Of a stretch of DNA of 23,991 bases, positions 7,801 through 15,429 are shown one piece after another. Where the stretch lies: NCBI GenBank assembly GCA_946539175.1, contig CAMNHH010000011.1, positions 1 through 23,991 on the forward strand. The letters run 5' to 3'. The position numbers were made by a program, and so were the translations under genes. This DNA comes from an uncultured Clostridia bacterium (lineage in GTDB: Bacteria; Bacillota; Clostridia; Oscillospirales; Oscillospiraceae). The notes beneath the pieces are model-generated. The model was not told the DNA's origin. It ran no database searches and was given only the letters and a program-made list of their open reading frames with translations. The stretch's first letter is position 1. Every line of letters begins with the position of its first letter.

Positions 7801-8388
7801 GCTTTGCAGCCAGCGCTCCGGGGCCAGATTACATTGGGCCGTGCCGAAGACTCCAAGAATCAGCTCCGGGATCCGGCGGTCATCCCGTCCGGCCCCCAGG
7901 CCGTCCACCAGATGCCGCAGGGCGGGGTCCCGGTCGATCTCGCCGTAGCGATCCTCCAGCAGCTCCGCCGCGATCTGCTCCCGCAGACCGTCCGCCTCGC
8001 TCTGCTCCAGCATTCGGAAATCTGCCGGAATATCCAGATCATAGGCAAACTCCCGCAGAAGCTCTCCGCAAAAGGCATGGACGGTGGAGATCTGGGTCAG
8101 ATAGACCCGGCTTTGCTGCCGCTGCAGGTGTCGGTTGTCCGGGTCCAGGGCCAGGCGAGCGGTCAGCTCCCGGGCGATCCTGGCCCGGAGCTCCGCCGCG
8201 GCCTTCTTCGTAAAGGTGATAATGAGATAATCGTTGATGGAGCATTCCTCGTCCCGACGGAGGATCTGGCCCATGAGGCGCTCCACGATGACCTTCGTCT
8301 TGCCGGAGCCGGCGGCGGCCGCCACCAGAATAGGCCCGCCGGGGCGTTCTACCGCCATCCTTTGAGCTGGCGTCAAAGTTTCAGCCAC
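4834..8388 (-). CDS. addA: ATP-dependent helicase/nuclease subunit A (AddA)
   Basis: AddA is the motor and 3'-strand nuclease subunit of AddAB, which resects double-strand breaks for RecA loading, as RecBCD does in E. coli. This 1184-residue protein is close to the family's usual size. Walker A AAAAGSGKT is at 23-31, motif Ia TFTKKAAAEL at 58-67 and Walker B DEYQDTN at 398-404. GDVKQSIYRFRLADP lies at 425-439 and LSHNFRS at 465-471, with late helicase motifs TVMSIHKSKGLEFP and EELRVLYVAMTRAKD. The C-terminal nuclease has GTAVHQAIQYL and VVDFKTD (D1130, K1132), then YRPQLEAY. Its ATG overlaps the addB stop by 8 bases (ATGGCTGA), so translation is probably coupled. Confidence 0.97.
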   Translation of the reverse strand: MAETLTPAQRMAVERPGGPILVAAAAGSGKTKVIVERLMGQILRRDEECSINDYLIITFTKKAAAELRARIARELTARLALDPDNRHLQRQQSRVYLTQISTVHAFCGELLREFAYDLDIPADFRMLEQSEADGLREQIAAELLEDRYGEIDRDPALRHLVDGLGAGRDDRRIPELILGVFGTAQCNLAPERWLQSCEEGLELEGVQGAEHTVWGEYLLSGLRHCAQEQAEILETMKTQLERSDSLVKYAALFGQNAAMLRGLADCAGWDETRRVCREELSFGRLPPVRNCDDPALQERAKILRKQAADLVGKWSEELYGDSETVLEDLRQTADTLKALFALTRDFSARYAAEKRRLHALDFGDLEHLALKLLLEPDGVSPSAVARQISGRYREIMVDEYQDTNQVQDAIFRAVSKDGTNRFMVGDVKQSIYRFRLADPAIFLEKYGSYPDAERAAPTGRQRILLSHNFRSGEPVLEAVNAVFSRCMSPAVGGLDYGPEEALRPGRPMTPLPQTQVELHCVSTWQQSEETETPDKDRAEAAFAAGRIRALLDSRTLIREGEGSRPVEPGDIVILLRSPKNVAAFYLEALQRQGIPAASDLGQSVLDAAEVQALLCLLKVIDNAHRDIPLTGALLSPLFGIEAGVLARARRQAGSGPLYDALLEASVSEPALAKALETIRSLRVQAQSLPLHLLLERVQQTTGLEAVYGAMEGGPARLQNLRAFYSLAAAFSQGGEGSLHQFLDHVEELREQGGVTAQRPQSNAVTVMSIHKSKGLEFPVVLLCGLSRRFNLEDLKTPVQFHARLGAGCAVYDRPTHTRFNSIAKAAIGRQIKAENISEELRVLYVAMTRAKDMLIMVHCAENLASHLTDLALRLSPDSIRQQAAQAGCMGDWVLLTALLRTEAGALHAVAGKPEGTAVSEIPWHIAWHEAQTAEQGSAPSDAPEYAGLPVDPTALANCLKFRYPHAAAQFLPAKLTATQLKGRALDQETDDGAPREDYQRLRLRKPALLYAEKPLTPAQRGTAVHQAIQYLDFNRVACLEQIQEQLREMVERELLTPAQAAAVSPEKLLRVFLGPLGEEIRAADRVLREFKFSMLTPAERWFPQADGEELLLQGVTDCCLFRSRRLTVVDFKTDRIKPGDEEKAGEKYRPQLEAYSQALSRIFGLPVERKLLYFFATDCPVELP

Positions 8389-11300
8389 GTTCCTTCGCCT
8401 CCTCCTCCAAGGATTTCCAGAATTCTTCCCGCTTCACGGCGCGGAGCTTCCGCAGGGGCACTTCCCCGCTGTCCACCCGGCAGACCTCCCGGTAGGGACA
8501 CCAGCGGCAGGCGTTGTGCTCCTCCCCCCGCCAATAGGGATCCGGGGCGATGGTGCCGGACCAGAGGCTGTCGGCCAGGGCACCTAAGGTATGACGTACA
8601 TGCCCCTCCACCAGATCCAGCTGCCGCTCGTCCGCCAGATCTCCGCTGCGTTCTCCTGTTTTCTTGGAGACCTTATAGGGCAAATACACCGGGTCACTTC
8701 CCGGCTCCATGGCCTGGAGGATCTCCTCGTCGTCCAGCAGCAAGCCCTTACGGCGCAGCTTCTTGCGGCGCTGCTTCTCCGCCTCCTCCGGCTCTACCCG
8801 TCCCTTGGTCACTTCAACGTCATAGCGGGCCGGGAAATAGAGCACCCCGGCGGGCTCCAGGCTGCGGCCATAGAAGCGGGCCGCCTCCCGGGTCAGGGCA
8901 AAGAGATAGATCAGCATCTGCAGCCCCATGCCGCTGAGAATGTCGGTGTAGTCAAAATCCTTTTGGCCGGTCTTATAGTCAACCACCCGGAGATAGGTTT
9001 TGCCTCGGTCTGTGGTATAGAGGTCCACCCGGTCCACCACGCCCATCAGGCTGCCTGTCGCCAGGTTTCCCGTAATGGGGATGGCAGTTTGATTTTTGAA
9101 TTCCTGCTCAAAATAACTGGGGATGAAGCGGGACTGTGCCAGCTCCCGGGACAGCTCCCGGACCACCTGCTCCACCTCTCCGAAGCTGCGCTCCAGCAGA
9201 TAGGCCCCCCGCTTGGTCCAGGCGGAAAGCCCCCCCAGCACCTCTTCCACGAAGCGCTCATACCAGTCGTGGGCCAACGCAAGGACCCGCTCCTCCGCCA
9301 CGGCAGAGAAGCCTCCCTCATTCTCCACGTCCTCTACGGTGTGCTGCAGCACGTAGTGGACCAGGGTGCCGTACATGGCGGGGTCCACGGAGGCCTGCTT
9401 TCGCTCCCTCAGCTTCAGGCCGTATTGGAGGAAATAGCCGAACTTGCAGGCCGCCAGCTTGTCCACCTTGGAGGCGGACAGGCTCAGCGACGGACCGTAA
9501 AGGGCCTCCACCGCGGCACGGTCCAGACTGCCGGGACTGTATGCTGCCCGCCGCTCCAGCTGCCGGAGGGCCGGAGCAAGCTCCGGCAGCTGCCGCAGCG
9601 TCTTCTCGGCATCGGGACTTCCGGCCAGCAGGGCCGCCGCTGCCTCCGGCTCCGTCGGCATCGGGAGGACCCGATCCCGCCCGCATTGGGGAAACAGCTG
9701 CTCCAGTCGGGAGAAGAGATAGCTTGGCGCGTCTCGGCCGCAGCTGATCTGCAGGCTCCTGTCCGGAGCCGTCAGAACGGTATAGGCCGTCAGAAGCTCC
9801 CGGTCGATCTGCTCCTCTCCATCCGGGGCTGCAGGCAGACCGGCCGCCTTCATGCTCCGCCGATCCGCCTCGCTGAGCAGTCCGGCTCCCGCGGACCATG
9901 CGGGCAGCAGGCTGTCATTGGCTCCCAGGAGAATAAAATGTCCACGGCGGGCGTTTCGCATGGCGGCGAGCTGCCCCACCAGTACGCTGTCCAATGTGGC
10001 GGGGATGGTTCCCACGCTGCCCTGCGTCAGGGCTGCCCGGAAGAAGCGGCAGAACTCCTCAGGGGTCCGGCTGCTCTGGCCCAGGACTCCATAGATCTGT
10101 TCCATGGTGGAAAGCAGCAGCTCATAGAGCTGGGTCAGCGCCTGGGCTCTCTGTCGGTCTCCGGCCGCGGCCAGCGCTCCGGCCTGTTCCCCGATTCGCC
10201 GCTCCAGTCCGATTTGCTCGAAAAAGTCCTGCAGCGCCTTGATTTGCAAGCCGGTGTTCGCTGCGCTCCCCAGCCTGTCCCGCAGCCGAAGCAGCGGCCC
10301 TACCGCCGCTTCTCTCGCTCGGTTCAGCGGCGCCAGCAGCTCCTCCAACGCTTCCGGGCTCAGACGCTCCACGCTGGGCCCGTTTGGATTTTTGTCGAAG
10401 GGCTTATCCCAGCGGCTGCCCCGCAGATCCCATACAAAGGCATAATTCTCCAGTCCGTCCGCCTCGTCCAGGGTGACGGGAGCGCAGCCGGAGCGGAGAT
10501 ATTCACAAACAGGCTCCGGCTCCATGCCACAGGCGGCAGCCTCCAGGGCGAAGACTACGGTACGGACCACGCCGTGGCGCATCAGATCCCGGTTGCCGGA
10601 AAAATAGGCCGGGACACGGTAACGATCCAGCAGATTCTCCAGCAGGGGCTCGTAGACGGCAGCGTCTGTGTAGACCAGGGCCACGTCCCGCCAGCGGGCG
10701 CCGCTTTGGATCAGCTGCTGGATCCTGCCCAGGGCCAGGTCGCACTCCTCTGCCGGGTCCGCGGCGGTCAGAAGGCCGATCTGCCTTGCCTCCTCCTGCC
10801 AGCGCTCGGGTCTGGGCGCAAAGAGCTCCCGGGCAAGATGCTCCAGCGGTGCCGGGCGGGCGTCGATGGGATGCGCCACCTCCCGATAGGGAATGCCGGC
10901 GCGATGGGCCAGCTCCCGCAGGCTCCGGGCCGTGGCCCGGGTCACGGCAAAGACCGTCTGGCCCCGGCGCAGATTGTCGCAGCTCAGCCAGACTGAAACG
11001 GAGGCCACCTGCTCCGCCAGAGCCTCCAGAACCCCCAGCTCCTGGGTCGTAAAATCCGTAAAGCCCTCCACCACCAGATGGAGGCCCTTGGCAAAATTGC
11101 TGTCATACAGGGCGTCCCGCAGCCGGTCCAGCCGGGTGGCGGGATCCAGGGCAGACTTGGCGCAGACCGTATCATAGAGCTCCAGGATCAGACAAAGCTC
11201 CTCCAGCTTTTCCGAAAGGGGCTCCGTCAGCTCCTGCCGGACGCTGCGCACTGCTTCCGCGTCCAGGCCGTAGGCGTGAAATTCATCCACCACCTGCAAA

Positions 11301-11653
11301 AGCTGCTCCAAGAACTCCGGCTTGGCGATATGGGCGCCGTAGAGCCGCAGCTTGGGCCGCAGCAGCTCCAGCGCCCCCGCCATGGCGATCAGGCGTCCGC
11401 TCTTGTCCAGCACGGGCTTCGCTGCGCCTCCCGCCACGGAAAATGCTCTGGAGGCCAGGCGGGTGAAGCTCAGCACCTCCGCCCGGCGGCTGATGGAATC
11501 CCCGCCCTTTTGGCACAGGGCCCACTCCGCGTCAAAGGAATTTTGCTCAGGGACGATCCAGATCCCCCTGCTGCCATCCGGGATGGCGCAGAGCTCCTCC
11601 ACCGCCAGGCGGCTGTTGGTGCGCCATTCCGGGCTGTAATGTACCGTAAGCAT
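8381..11653 (-). CDS. addB: ATP-dependent helicase/nuclease subunit B (AddB/RexB)
   Basis: AddB is the structural, Chi-scanning and second nuclease subunit of AddAB. The C-terminal RecB-type nuclease motif is RVVDYKTGQKDF. The iron-sulfur staple pattern has one cysteine in AACKFGYF, before the nuclease core, and C-x2-C-x5-C in ACRWCPYREVC near the C-terminus (C1049, C1052, C1058). The N-terminal VPEQNSFDAEWAL and LSFTRLASRAF segments match AddB. The expected Walker A at the extreme N-terminus is absent; YSPEWRTNSR stands there, as in RexB-type proteins. I chose the start at 11653 (MLTVHYSPEW, 1090 residues). The frame is open upstream to 11731, but that stretch contains the promoter-like region and is not conserved in character. 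The ribosome-binding site is weak. Confidence 0.94.
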   Translation of the reverse strand: MLTVHYSPEWRTNSRLAVEELCAIPDGSRGIWIVPEQNSFDAEWALCQKGGDSISRRAEVLSFTRLASRAFSVAGGAAKPVLDKSGRLIAMAGALELLRPKLRLYGAHIAKPEFLEQLLQVVDEFHAYGLDAEAVRSVRQELTEPLSEKLEELCLILELYDTVCAKSALDPATRLDRLRDALYDSNFAKGLHLVVEGFTDFTTQELGVLEALAEQVASVSVWLSCDNLRRGQTVFAVTRATARSLRELAHRAGIPYREVAHPIDARPAPLEHLARELFAPRPERWQEEARQIGLLTAADPAEECDLALGRIQQLIQSGARWRDVALVYTDAAVYEPLLENLLDRYRVPAYFSGNRDLMRHGVVRTVVFALEAAACGMEPEPVCEYLRSGCAPVTLDEADGLENYAFVWDLRGSRWDKPFDKNPNGPSVERLSPEALEELLAPLNRAREAAVGPLLRLRDRLGSAANTGLQIKALQDFFEQIGLERRIGEQAGALAAAGDRQRAQALTQLYELLLSTMEQIYGVLGQSSRTPEEFCRFFRAALTQGSVGTIPATLDSVLVGQLAAMRNARRGHFILLGANDSLLPAWSAGAGLLSEADRRSMKAAGLPAAPDGEEQIDRELLTAYTVLTAPDRSLQISCGRDAPSYLFSRLEQLFPQCGRDRVLPMPTEPEAAAALLAGSPDAEKTLRQLPELAPALRQLERRAAYSPGSLDRAAVEALYGPSLSLSASKVDKLAACKFGYFLQYGLKLRERKQASVDPAMYGTLVHYVLQHTVEDVENEGGFSAVAEERVLALAHDWYERFVEEVLGGLSAWTKRGAYLLERSFGEVEQVVRELSRELAQSRFIPSYFEQEFKNQTAIPITGNLATGSLMGVVDRVDLYTTDRGKTYLRVVDYKTGQKDFDYTDILSGMGLQMLIYLFALTREAARFYGRSLEPAGVLYFPARYDVEVTKGRVEPEEAEKQRRKKLRRKGLLLDDEEILQAMEPGSDPVYLPYKVSKKTGERSGDLADERQLDLVEGHVRHTLGALADSLWSGTIAPDPYWRGEEHNACRWCPYREVCRVDSGEVPLRKLRAVKREEFWKSLEEEAKERG

Positions 11654-11678
11654 TCGATCATCTCGCTTTCTGCTCCTT

Positions 11679-11691
11679 ATCATATCACATT
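11679..11691 (-). promoter_or_regulatory. Extended -10 promoter element of addB
   Basis: Minus-strand TGATATGAT is an extended -10 box, about 26 bases upstream of the chosen addB start. No good -35 box is visible at 17 bases (TACCAA). The 13-base context AATGTG(A/C)TATGAT recurs upstream of the PPOX-like and radical SAM genes. Confidence 0.5.
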
Positions 11692-11737
11692 TTGTCTGCT
11701 CTTGGTAGTATTTGCCCTGGATTTTTTTCATGAAGTC

Positions 11738-11766
11738 TTGTCATGCCGCCTTTTTTCGATTATAAT
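11738..11766 (+). promoter_or_regulatory. Promoter of the flavoprotein/membrane-protein operon
   Basis: TTGTCA (11738-11743) and TATAAT (11761-11766) are spaced exactly 17 bases apart. The start codon of the HI0933-like gene follows 25 bases after the -10 box. It is divergent from the addB promoter. Confidence 0.85.
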
Positions 11767-11791
11767 AAAAAGAAAAAAGGACGGTGCTGCC

Positions 11792-13003
11792 ATGAGAATC
11801 GCGATCATCGGCGCCGGCGCTGCCGGGATGGCTGCCGCCATCACCTCGGCTGCCTCCGGCGCCAATCAGGTGCTGCTGCTGGAGCGGCAGGCCCGGGTGG
11901 GCCGGAAGCTGCTGGCCACCGGCAACGGACGCTGCAATCTCACCAACCGCCATACGGACCCCTCCCGCTATCACGGCAACAGCCCGGATTTTGTCCGGCC
12001 CGCCCTGGAGGCCTGCCCGGTGGAGTCCACCCTGGACTTTTTCCAGGCCCTGGGCCTCTACACCGTCACGGAGCCGGACGGCAAGGTCTATCCCTGGTCC
12101 GACCAGGCAAACTCCGTGGTAGACGTGCTGCGCTTCGCTCTGGATCGAAAAAACGTCAGCCTGATCACCGGCACTGAGGTGGTCAGCGTCAAAAAGACCG
12201 CCGAAGGCTTCCGGATCAAGGATCAGAACGGAGCCGTCCATCAGGCAGACCGGCTGATCGTCGCCTGCGGCGGCGCCGCCGGGACCAAGCTGGGGGGCGG
12301 CCTGTCCGGCTATCAGCTTCTGCGGAGCCTGGGCCACCACTGCACAAAGCTCTACCCCTCCCTGGTCCAGCTGAAGACCGACACCGAGCCCATCCGGGGT
12401 CTGAAAGGCGTTCGGGCCATGGCGGCCCTGAAGCTCAGCGTCAACGACGCCCTGCTGGCAAAGGCCTGTGGCGAGGTGCAGTTCACGGACTACGGCGTCT
12501 CCGGACCAGCGGTCTTTGATCTGTCCCGGGCTGCCGCCACCGCCGAGGGCACGGTGCTGCATCTGGATTTGCTGCCCGACTACCGGGCGGAGGACCTGCT
12601 TTCCGCTCTCTGCATCCGCATCTCCCGCTTCCCGAATCTGCTGGCGGAGGACCTGCTGACCGGCATCCTCCACAATCGCCTTGGCCGGGTGCTGGTGAAG
12701 AACTGCGGCATTGCCCTGAACACCCCCCTCACCTCGCTGAACTGGAAGCAGCTGACCCAGATTGTGGACAGCTGCCATGAGCTGGCTTTGCCCGTCACGG
12801 GCAACATGGGCATGGAGGGCGCCCAGGTGACGGCGGGCGGCATCGTCACCAAGGAATTTGACCCCGAGACCCTGGAAAGCCGCATCGTCCCCGGCCTCTA
12901 CGCCGCGGGGGAGGTGCTGGACGTGGACGGGGACTGCGGCGGCTTCAACCTCCAATGGGCCTGGTCCTCCGGCATCCTGGCGGGGAAGCTGAACAGCAAA
13001 TGA
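11792..13003 (+). CDS. NAD(P)/FAD-dependent oxidoreductase, HI0933/BaiN family
   Basis: This 403-residue flavoprotein has the N-terminal dinucleotide fold IIGAGAAGMAAA (GxGxxG at 7-12) with E31 ending the second strand. The family signature GRKLLATGNGRCNLTN is at 37-52, and the C-terminal FAD motif is YAAGEVLDVDGDCGGFNLQWAW. Family members are poorly characterised; one, BaiN of Clostridium scindens, has been linked to bile-acid reduction, but the family is far broader and no substrate is implied here. The frame is open far upstream, but AAAGGA and the promoter place the start at 11792. It is the first gene of a four-gene plus-strand unit. Confidence 0.93.
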   Translation: MRIAIIGAGAAGMAAAITSAASGANQVLLLERQARVGRKLLATGNGRCNLTNRHTDPSRYHGNSPDFVRPALEACPVESTLDFFQALGLYTVTEPDGKVYPWSDQANSVVDVLRFALDRKNVSLITGTEVVSVKKTAEGFRIKDQNGAVHQADRLIVACGGAAGTKLGGGLSGYQLLRSLGHHCTKLYPSLVQLKTDTEPIRGLKGVRAMAALKLSVNDALLAKACGEVQFTDYGVSGPAVFDLSRAAATAEGTVLHLDLLPDYRAEDLLSALCIRISRFPNLLAEDLLTGILHNRLGRVLVKNCGIALNTPLTSLNWKQLTQIVDSCHELALPVTGNMGMEGAQVTAGGIVTKEFDPETLESRIVPGLYAAGEVLDVDGDCGGFNLQWAWSSGILAGKLNSK

Positions 13004-13010
13004 GAAATCT

Positions 13011-13034
13011 GAAGGATTTGACCTAATATCCTTC
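13011..13034 (+). other. Intergenic inverted repeat between the two flavoprotein genes
   Basis: GAAGGAT at 13011-13017 and ATCCTTC at 13028-13034 form a perfect 7-bp stem with a 10-base loop. It lies just after the stop codon of the HI0933-like gene. No T-tract follows, so it is more likely an mRNA processing or stability hairpin than a terminator. Confidence 0.4.
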
Positions 13035-13055
13035 GCCTTTGAAACGAGAGAAGAT

Positions 13056-14681
13056 ATGCTGACGATACGAGATATCATATTGCCCCTGCGACACGACCAA
13101 TCCATGCTCTACTATCTGGCAGCCCAGGCCCTGGGGGTCCAGGCGGCCCAGATTACAGAGCTGCACATCCGCCGCCGCTCCCTGGACGCCCGGAAAAAGC
13201 CGGAGCTCCGCTGGAGCTATACCGTGGACGTGGCCACCCGGAAAAGCGAAAAGCAGATCCTTCGGGCCTGCCGCAACCCCAAGGTCGCTCCCGCGAAGGA
13301 GATTTGGTACAAGCCTCCCAAGGCAGCCGCGCAGCCCCGGCTGCGGCCCCTGGTGGTGGGCTTCGGCCCCGCCGGGATGTTCGCCGCTCTGGTGCTGGCC
13401 CAGGCTGGGCTGCGGCCCATCGTACTGGAGCGGGGTCAGGACGCAGAGACCCGTCACCGGGCCGTGGAAGAATTTTGGAAAACCGGGAACCTGGACCCGG
13501 AGAACAACGTCCAATTCGGTGAGGGGGGCGCCGGGACCTTCTCCGACGGAAAGCTGAACACCGGCACAAAGAACGAGCGGCAGGGCTGGATCCTCCGGCA
13601 GCTGGTGCGTTTCGGGGCGGACGAGAGCATTCTCTACGACGCCAAGCCCCACGTGGGCACCGACGTGCTGCGGCAGGTGGTGCAGAAGCTCCGGGCCAGT
13701 GTCATTGACTTGGGAGGCGAGGTCCGCTTCGGTGCGAAGCTCACCGGGCTGCGGCAGGAAAACGGCGTCCTCTCCGGCGCTCTGGTGACCCAGGACGGGC
13801 AGGTAAGCCTTCTTCCCTGCGAGCAGCTGATCCTGGCCCCCGGCCACAGCGCCAGAGACAGCTTCCGGATGCTGGAGGCCTTCGGCCTGTCCATGGAGCC
13901 CAAGCCTTTCTCCATGGGGGTCCGGGTGGAGCATTTGCAGGCCGATATTGACCGCGCTCAGTACGGCCCCCAGACGGAAGCGGCTCCGCCTGCCGATTAT
14001 AAACTGAACGTCCGTCTGCCGGACGGCGGCTCCGCCTATACCTTCTGCATGTGCCCCGGCGGTTACGTGGTGGGCGCCGCCTCGGAGCCGCGCCGGGTGG
14101 TGACCAACGGCATGAGCAACTTTGCCCGGGACGGGGTAAACGCCAACGCCGCCCTGTTGGTGACTCTGGAGCCCGAGGATTTCCCGGACAAATCCACCCT
14201 GGGCGGTATGCGCTGGCAGGAGGAGATTGAGGCCGCGGCCTTCCGGGCCGGCGGCGGCAATTACCGGGCCCCCGCCCAGCGGGTGGGAGACTTTCTGGCC
14301 CGGCGGCCCACGGAGACCTGGGGCCGCGTAACGCCCAGCTATCAGCCCGGCGTCACCCCCTGCGAGCTTCACGAGGTGCTGCCGCAGCGGCTCACCGGAG
14401 TGCTGGAGCAGGCCATTCCCGCTCTGGGGCAGATTCTCAAGGGCTACGACGATCCGGACGCGGTGATGACCGCGCCGGAGACCCGCAGCTCCTCCCCCGT
14501 CCGCATTCTGCGGGATGAAAGCAAGCAGTCCGTCTGCCTGAAGGGTCTCTATCCCTGCGGCGAGGGTGCCGGTTACGCGGGCGGTATCATGTCCGCCGCC
14601 GTGGACGGTATGCTCTGCGCGGAGGCCCTGATCCAACAAATCAATGAAAGCGGAACGGATTCTTCGCTCCATGCAGAATGA
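13056..14681 (+). CDS. FAD-dependent oxidoreductase, COG2509 family
   Basis: This 541-residue protein matches the uncharacterised FAD-dependent dehydrogenases of COG2509. A small N-terminal domain of about 85 residues precedes the dinucleotide fold (VVGFGPAGMFAALVLAQAG, GxGxxG at 102-107, ERG at 125-127). FGEGGAGTFSDGKLNTGTKN is the hallmark family segment, and the protein ends with GEGAGYAGGIMSAAVDGM, which closes the FAD site. No membrane segment is predicted. GAGAGAAG precedes the ATG, 52 bases after the HI0933-like gene. The 3' end overlaps a possible upstream ATG of the next gene by 4 bases. Substrate is unknown. Confidence 0.93.
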   Translation: MLTIRDIILPLRHDQSMLYYLAAQALGVQAAQITELHIRRRSLDARKKPELRWSYTVDVATRKSEKQILRACRNPKVAPAKEIWYKPPKAAAQPRLRPLVVGFGPAGMFAALVLAQAGLRPIVLERGQDAETRHRAVEEFWKTGNLDPENNVQFGEGGAGTFSDGKLNTGTKNERQGWILRQLVRFGADESILYDAKPHVGTDVLRQVVQKLRASVIDLGGEVRFGAKLTGLRQENGVLSGALVTQDGQVSLLPCEQLILAPGHSARDSFRMLEAFGLSMEPKPFSMGVRVEHLQADIDRAQYGPQTEAAPPADYKLNVRLPDGGSAYTFCMCPGGYVVGAASEPRRVVTNGMSNFARDGVNANAALLVTLEPEDFPDKSTLGGMRWQEEIEAAAFRAGGGNYRAPAQRVGDFLARRPTETWGRVTPSYQPGVTPCELHEVLPQRLTGVLEQAIPALGQILKGYDDPDAVMTAPETRSSSPVRILRDESKQSVCLKGLYPCGEGAGYAGGIMSAAVDGMLCAEALIQQINESGTDSSLHAE

Positions 14682-14698
14682 CGGAGGAGGTCAGCAGC

Positions 14699-15361
14699 AT
14701 GGCAATTCAACCAAGCGGCAACGATTCCTACGGCGCCCTCAGCGGCTCCGGTCAGGACGTGGTGGGCGATGAGATCCGCCGCAGCCTCCACGATCACGAA
14801 GGACTGCGCGCCAAGGACGGTCTCGACTCCGGCGGTTTCAGCCGGACAGGCGGTGCGCTGAAGTATCTGCTTGCCGCAGGCGCCTTTGTGGTTGTGGTAT
14901 TTGGGATCTTTTTTCTGCTCTTCCGGGGCAGCGATAAACGCAGCACTCCCGCTTTGTGGCGGGGAGGAGAAACACACAGCTCGGTGATAATCTGCCAGCA
15001 TGAGGCTGTTGTTTCCCGGCTTGGGGATCGGATCTCTCTGACCGAGCATGCACCCGGCCTCTGGCAGATCGCAGAGAACGGAAGCGGCAGCAAAACGATC
15101 GAATACGATTCTTTGGTCTCCTATTATCAATGCATGACCGACGGGATATGGTTTTGGTATCAGGAAAACGAAGCCCACGGCAAATGGCAGTGCTGGTACG
15201 GGCCGATTTCCGGGAACTACGGAGACTACGGCTGGATGGAGTACCGGGACGGACTTTGGTATTTGGAGCAGACGGAAGGAGAATGGATCGCGCTGCCCGA
15301 AAAATATGATCCCACTCCCCTATGGTATATCCTGGCTGATACGTCTGACGCGAAACAATAA
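14699..15361 (+). CDS. Single-pass membrane protein with one aromatic repeat unit
   Basis: I do not recognise a family for this 220-residue protein. Residues 1-55 are polar; 56-75 (YLLAAGAFVVVVFGIFFLLF) form one membrane segment. The C-terminal domain (about 97-213) is rich in Trp and Tyr and carries one copy of a unit found twice in the next gene. Over a 52-residue core (about 161-212) it is identical to repeat A at 35 positions. I chose the ATG at 14699 because GGAGGAGG ends 8 bases before it; an upstream ATG at 14678 would overlap the preceding stop. Lysine before the membrane segment suggests an inside N-terminus and an outside repeat domain, but Arg/Lys residues right after it make this uncertain. 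Confidence 0.8.
   Translation: MAIQPSGNDSYGALSGSGQDVVGDEIRRSLHDHEGLRAKDGLDSGGFSRTGGALKYLLAAGAFVVVVFGIFFLLFRGSDKRSTPALWRGGETHSSVIICQHEAVVSRLGDRISLTEHAPGLWQIAENGSGSKTIEYDSLVSYYQCMTDGIWFWYQENEAHGKWQCWYGPISGNYGDYGWMEYRDGLWYLEQTEGEWIALPEKYDPTPLWYILADTSDAKQ
14987..15337 (+). repeat. Aromatic repeat unit, copy C
   Basis: This stretch codes for the divergent copy of the unit of about 105 residues shared with the next gene. Hallmarks are SYY, then WFWY, WQCWYGPIS, GDYGWMEYRDGLWYLE, GEWIALPEKYD and PTPLWYI. Confidence 0.75.
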
Positions 15362-15429
15362 TTTATAAACGCAGTTGAAAGCCGCAGCTCTTCGCTCTGG
15401 TCTGATCGACCCTATGGAGGTATTCTATC

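Noticed and set aside
4780..8937. A 1385-codon open frame on the plus strand, opposite addA
   Set aside because: It mirrors addA, whose helicase and nuclease motifs are complete. The translation is low-complexity (rich in Gly, Leu, Gln and Arg) with no motif, and GC-rich codon use makes antisense frames stay open.
8591..10996. An 801-codon plus-strand frame opposite addB
   Set aside because: Antisense shadow of a motif-bearing gene, with no ribosome-binding site or recognisable domain.
11078..11791. Upstream extension of the HI0933-like frame
   Set aside because: It runs back across addB and the divergent promoters. The family N-terminus (IIGAGAAG) begins right at the ATG at 11792.
13023..14672. 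A 549-codon minus-strand frame opposite the COG2509 flavoprotein
   Set aside because: The plus-strand gene carries clear FAD motifs and a good start. The antisense product has no recognisable feature.
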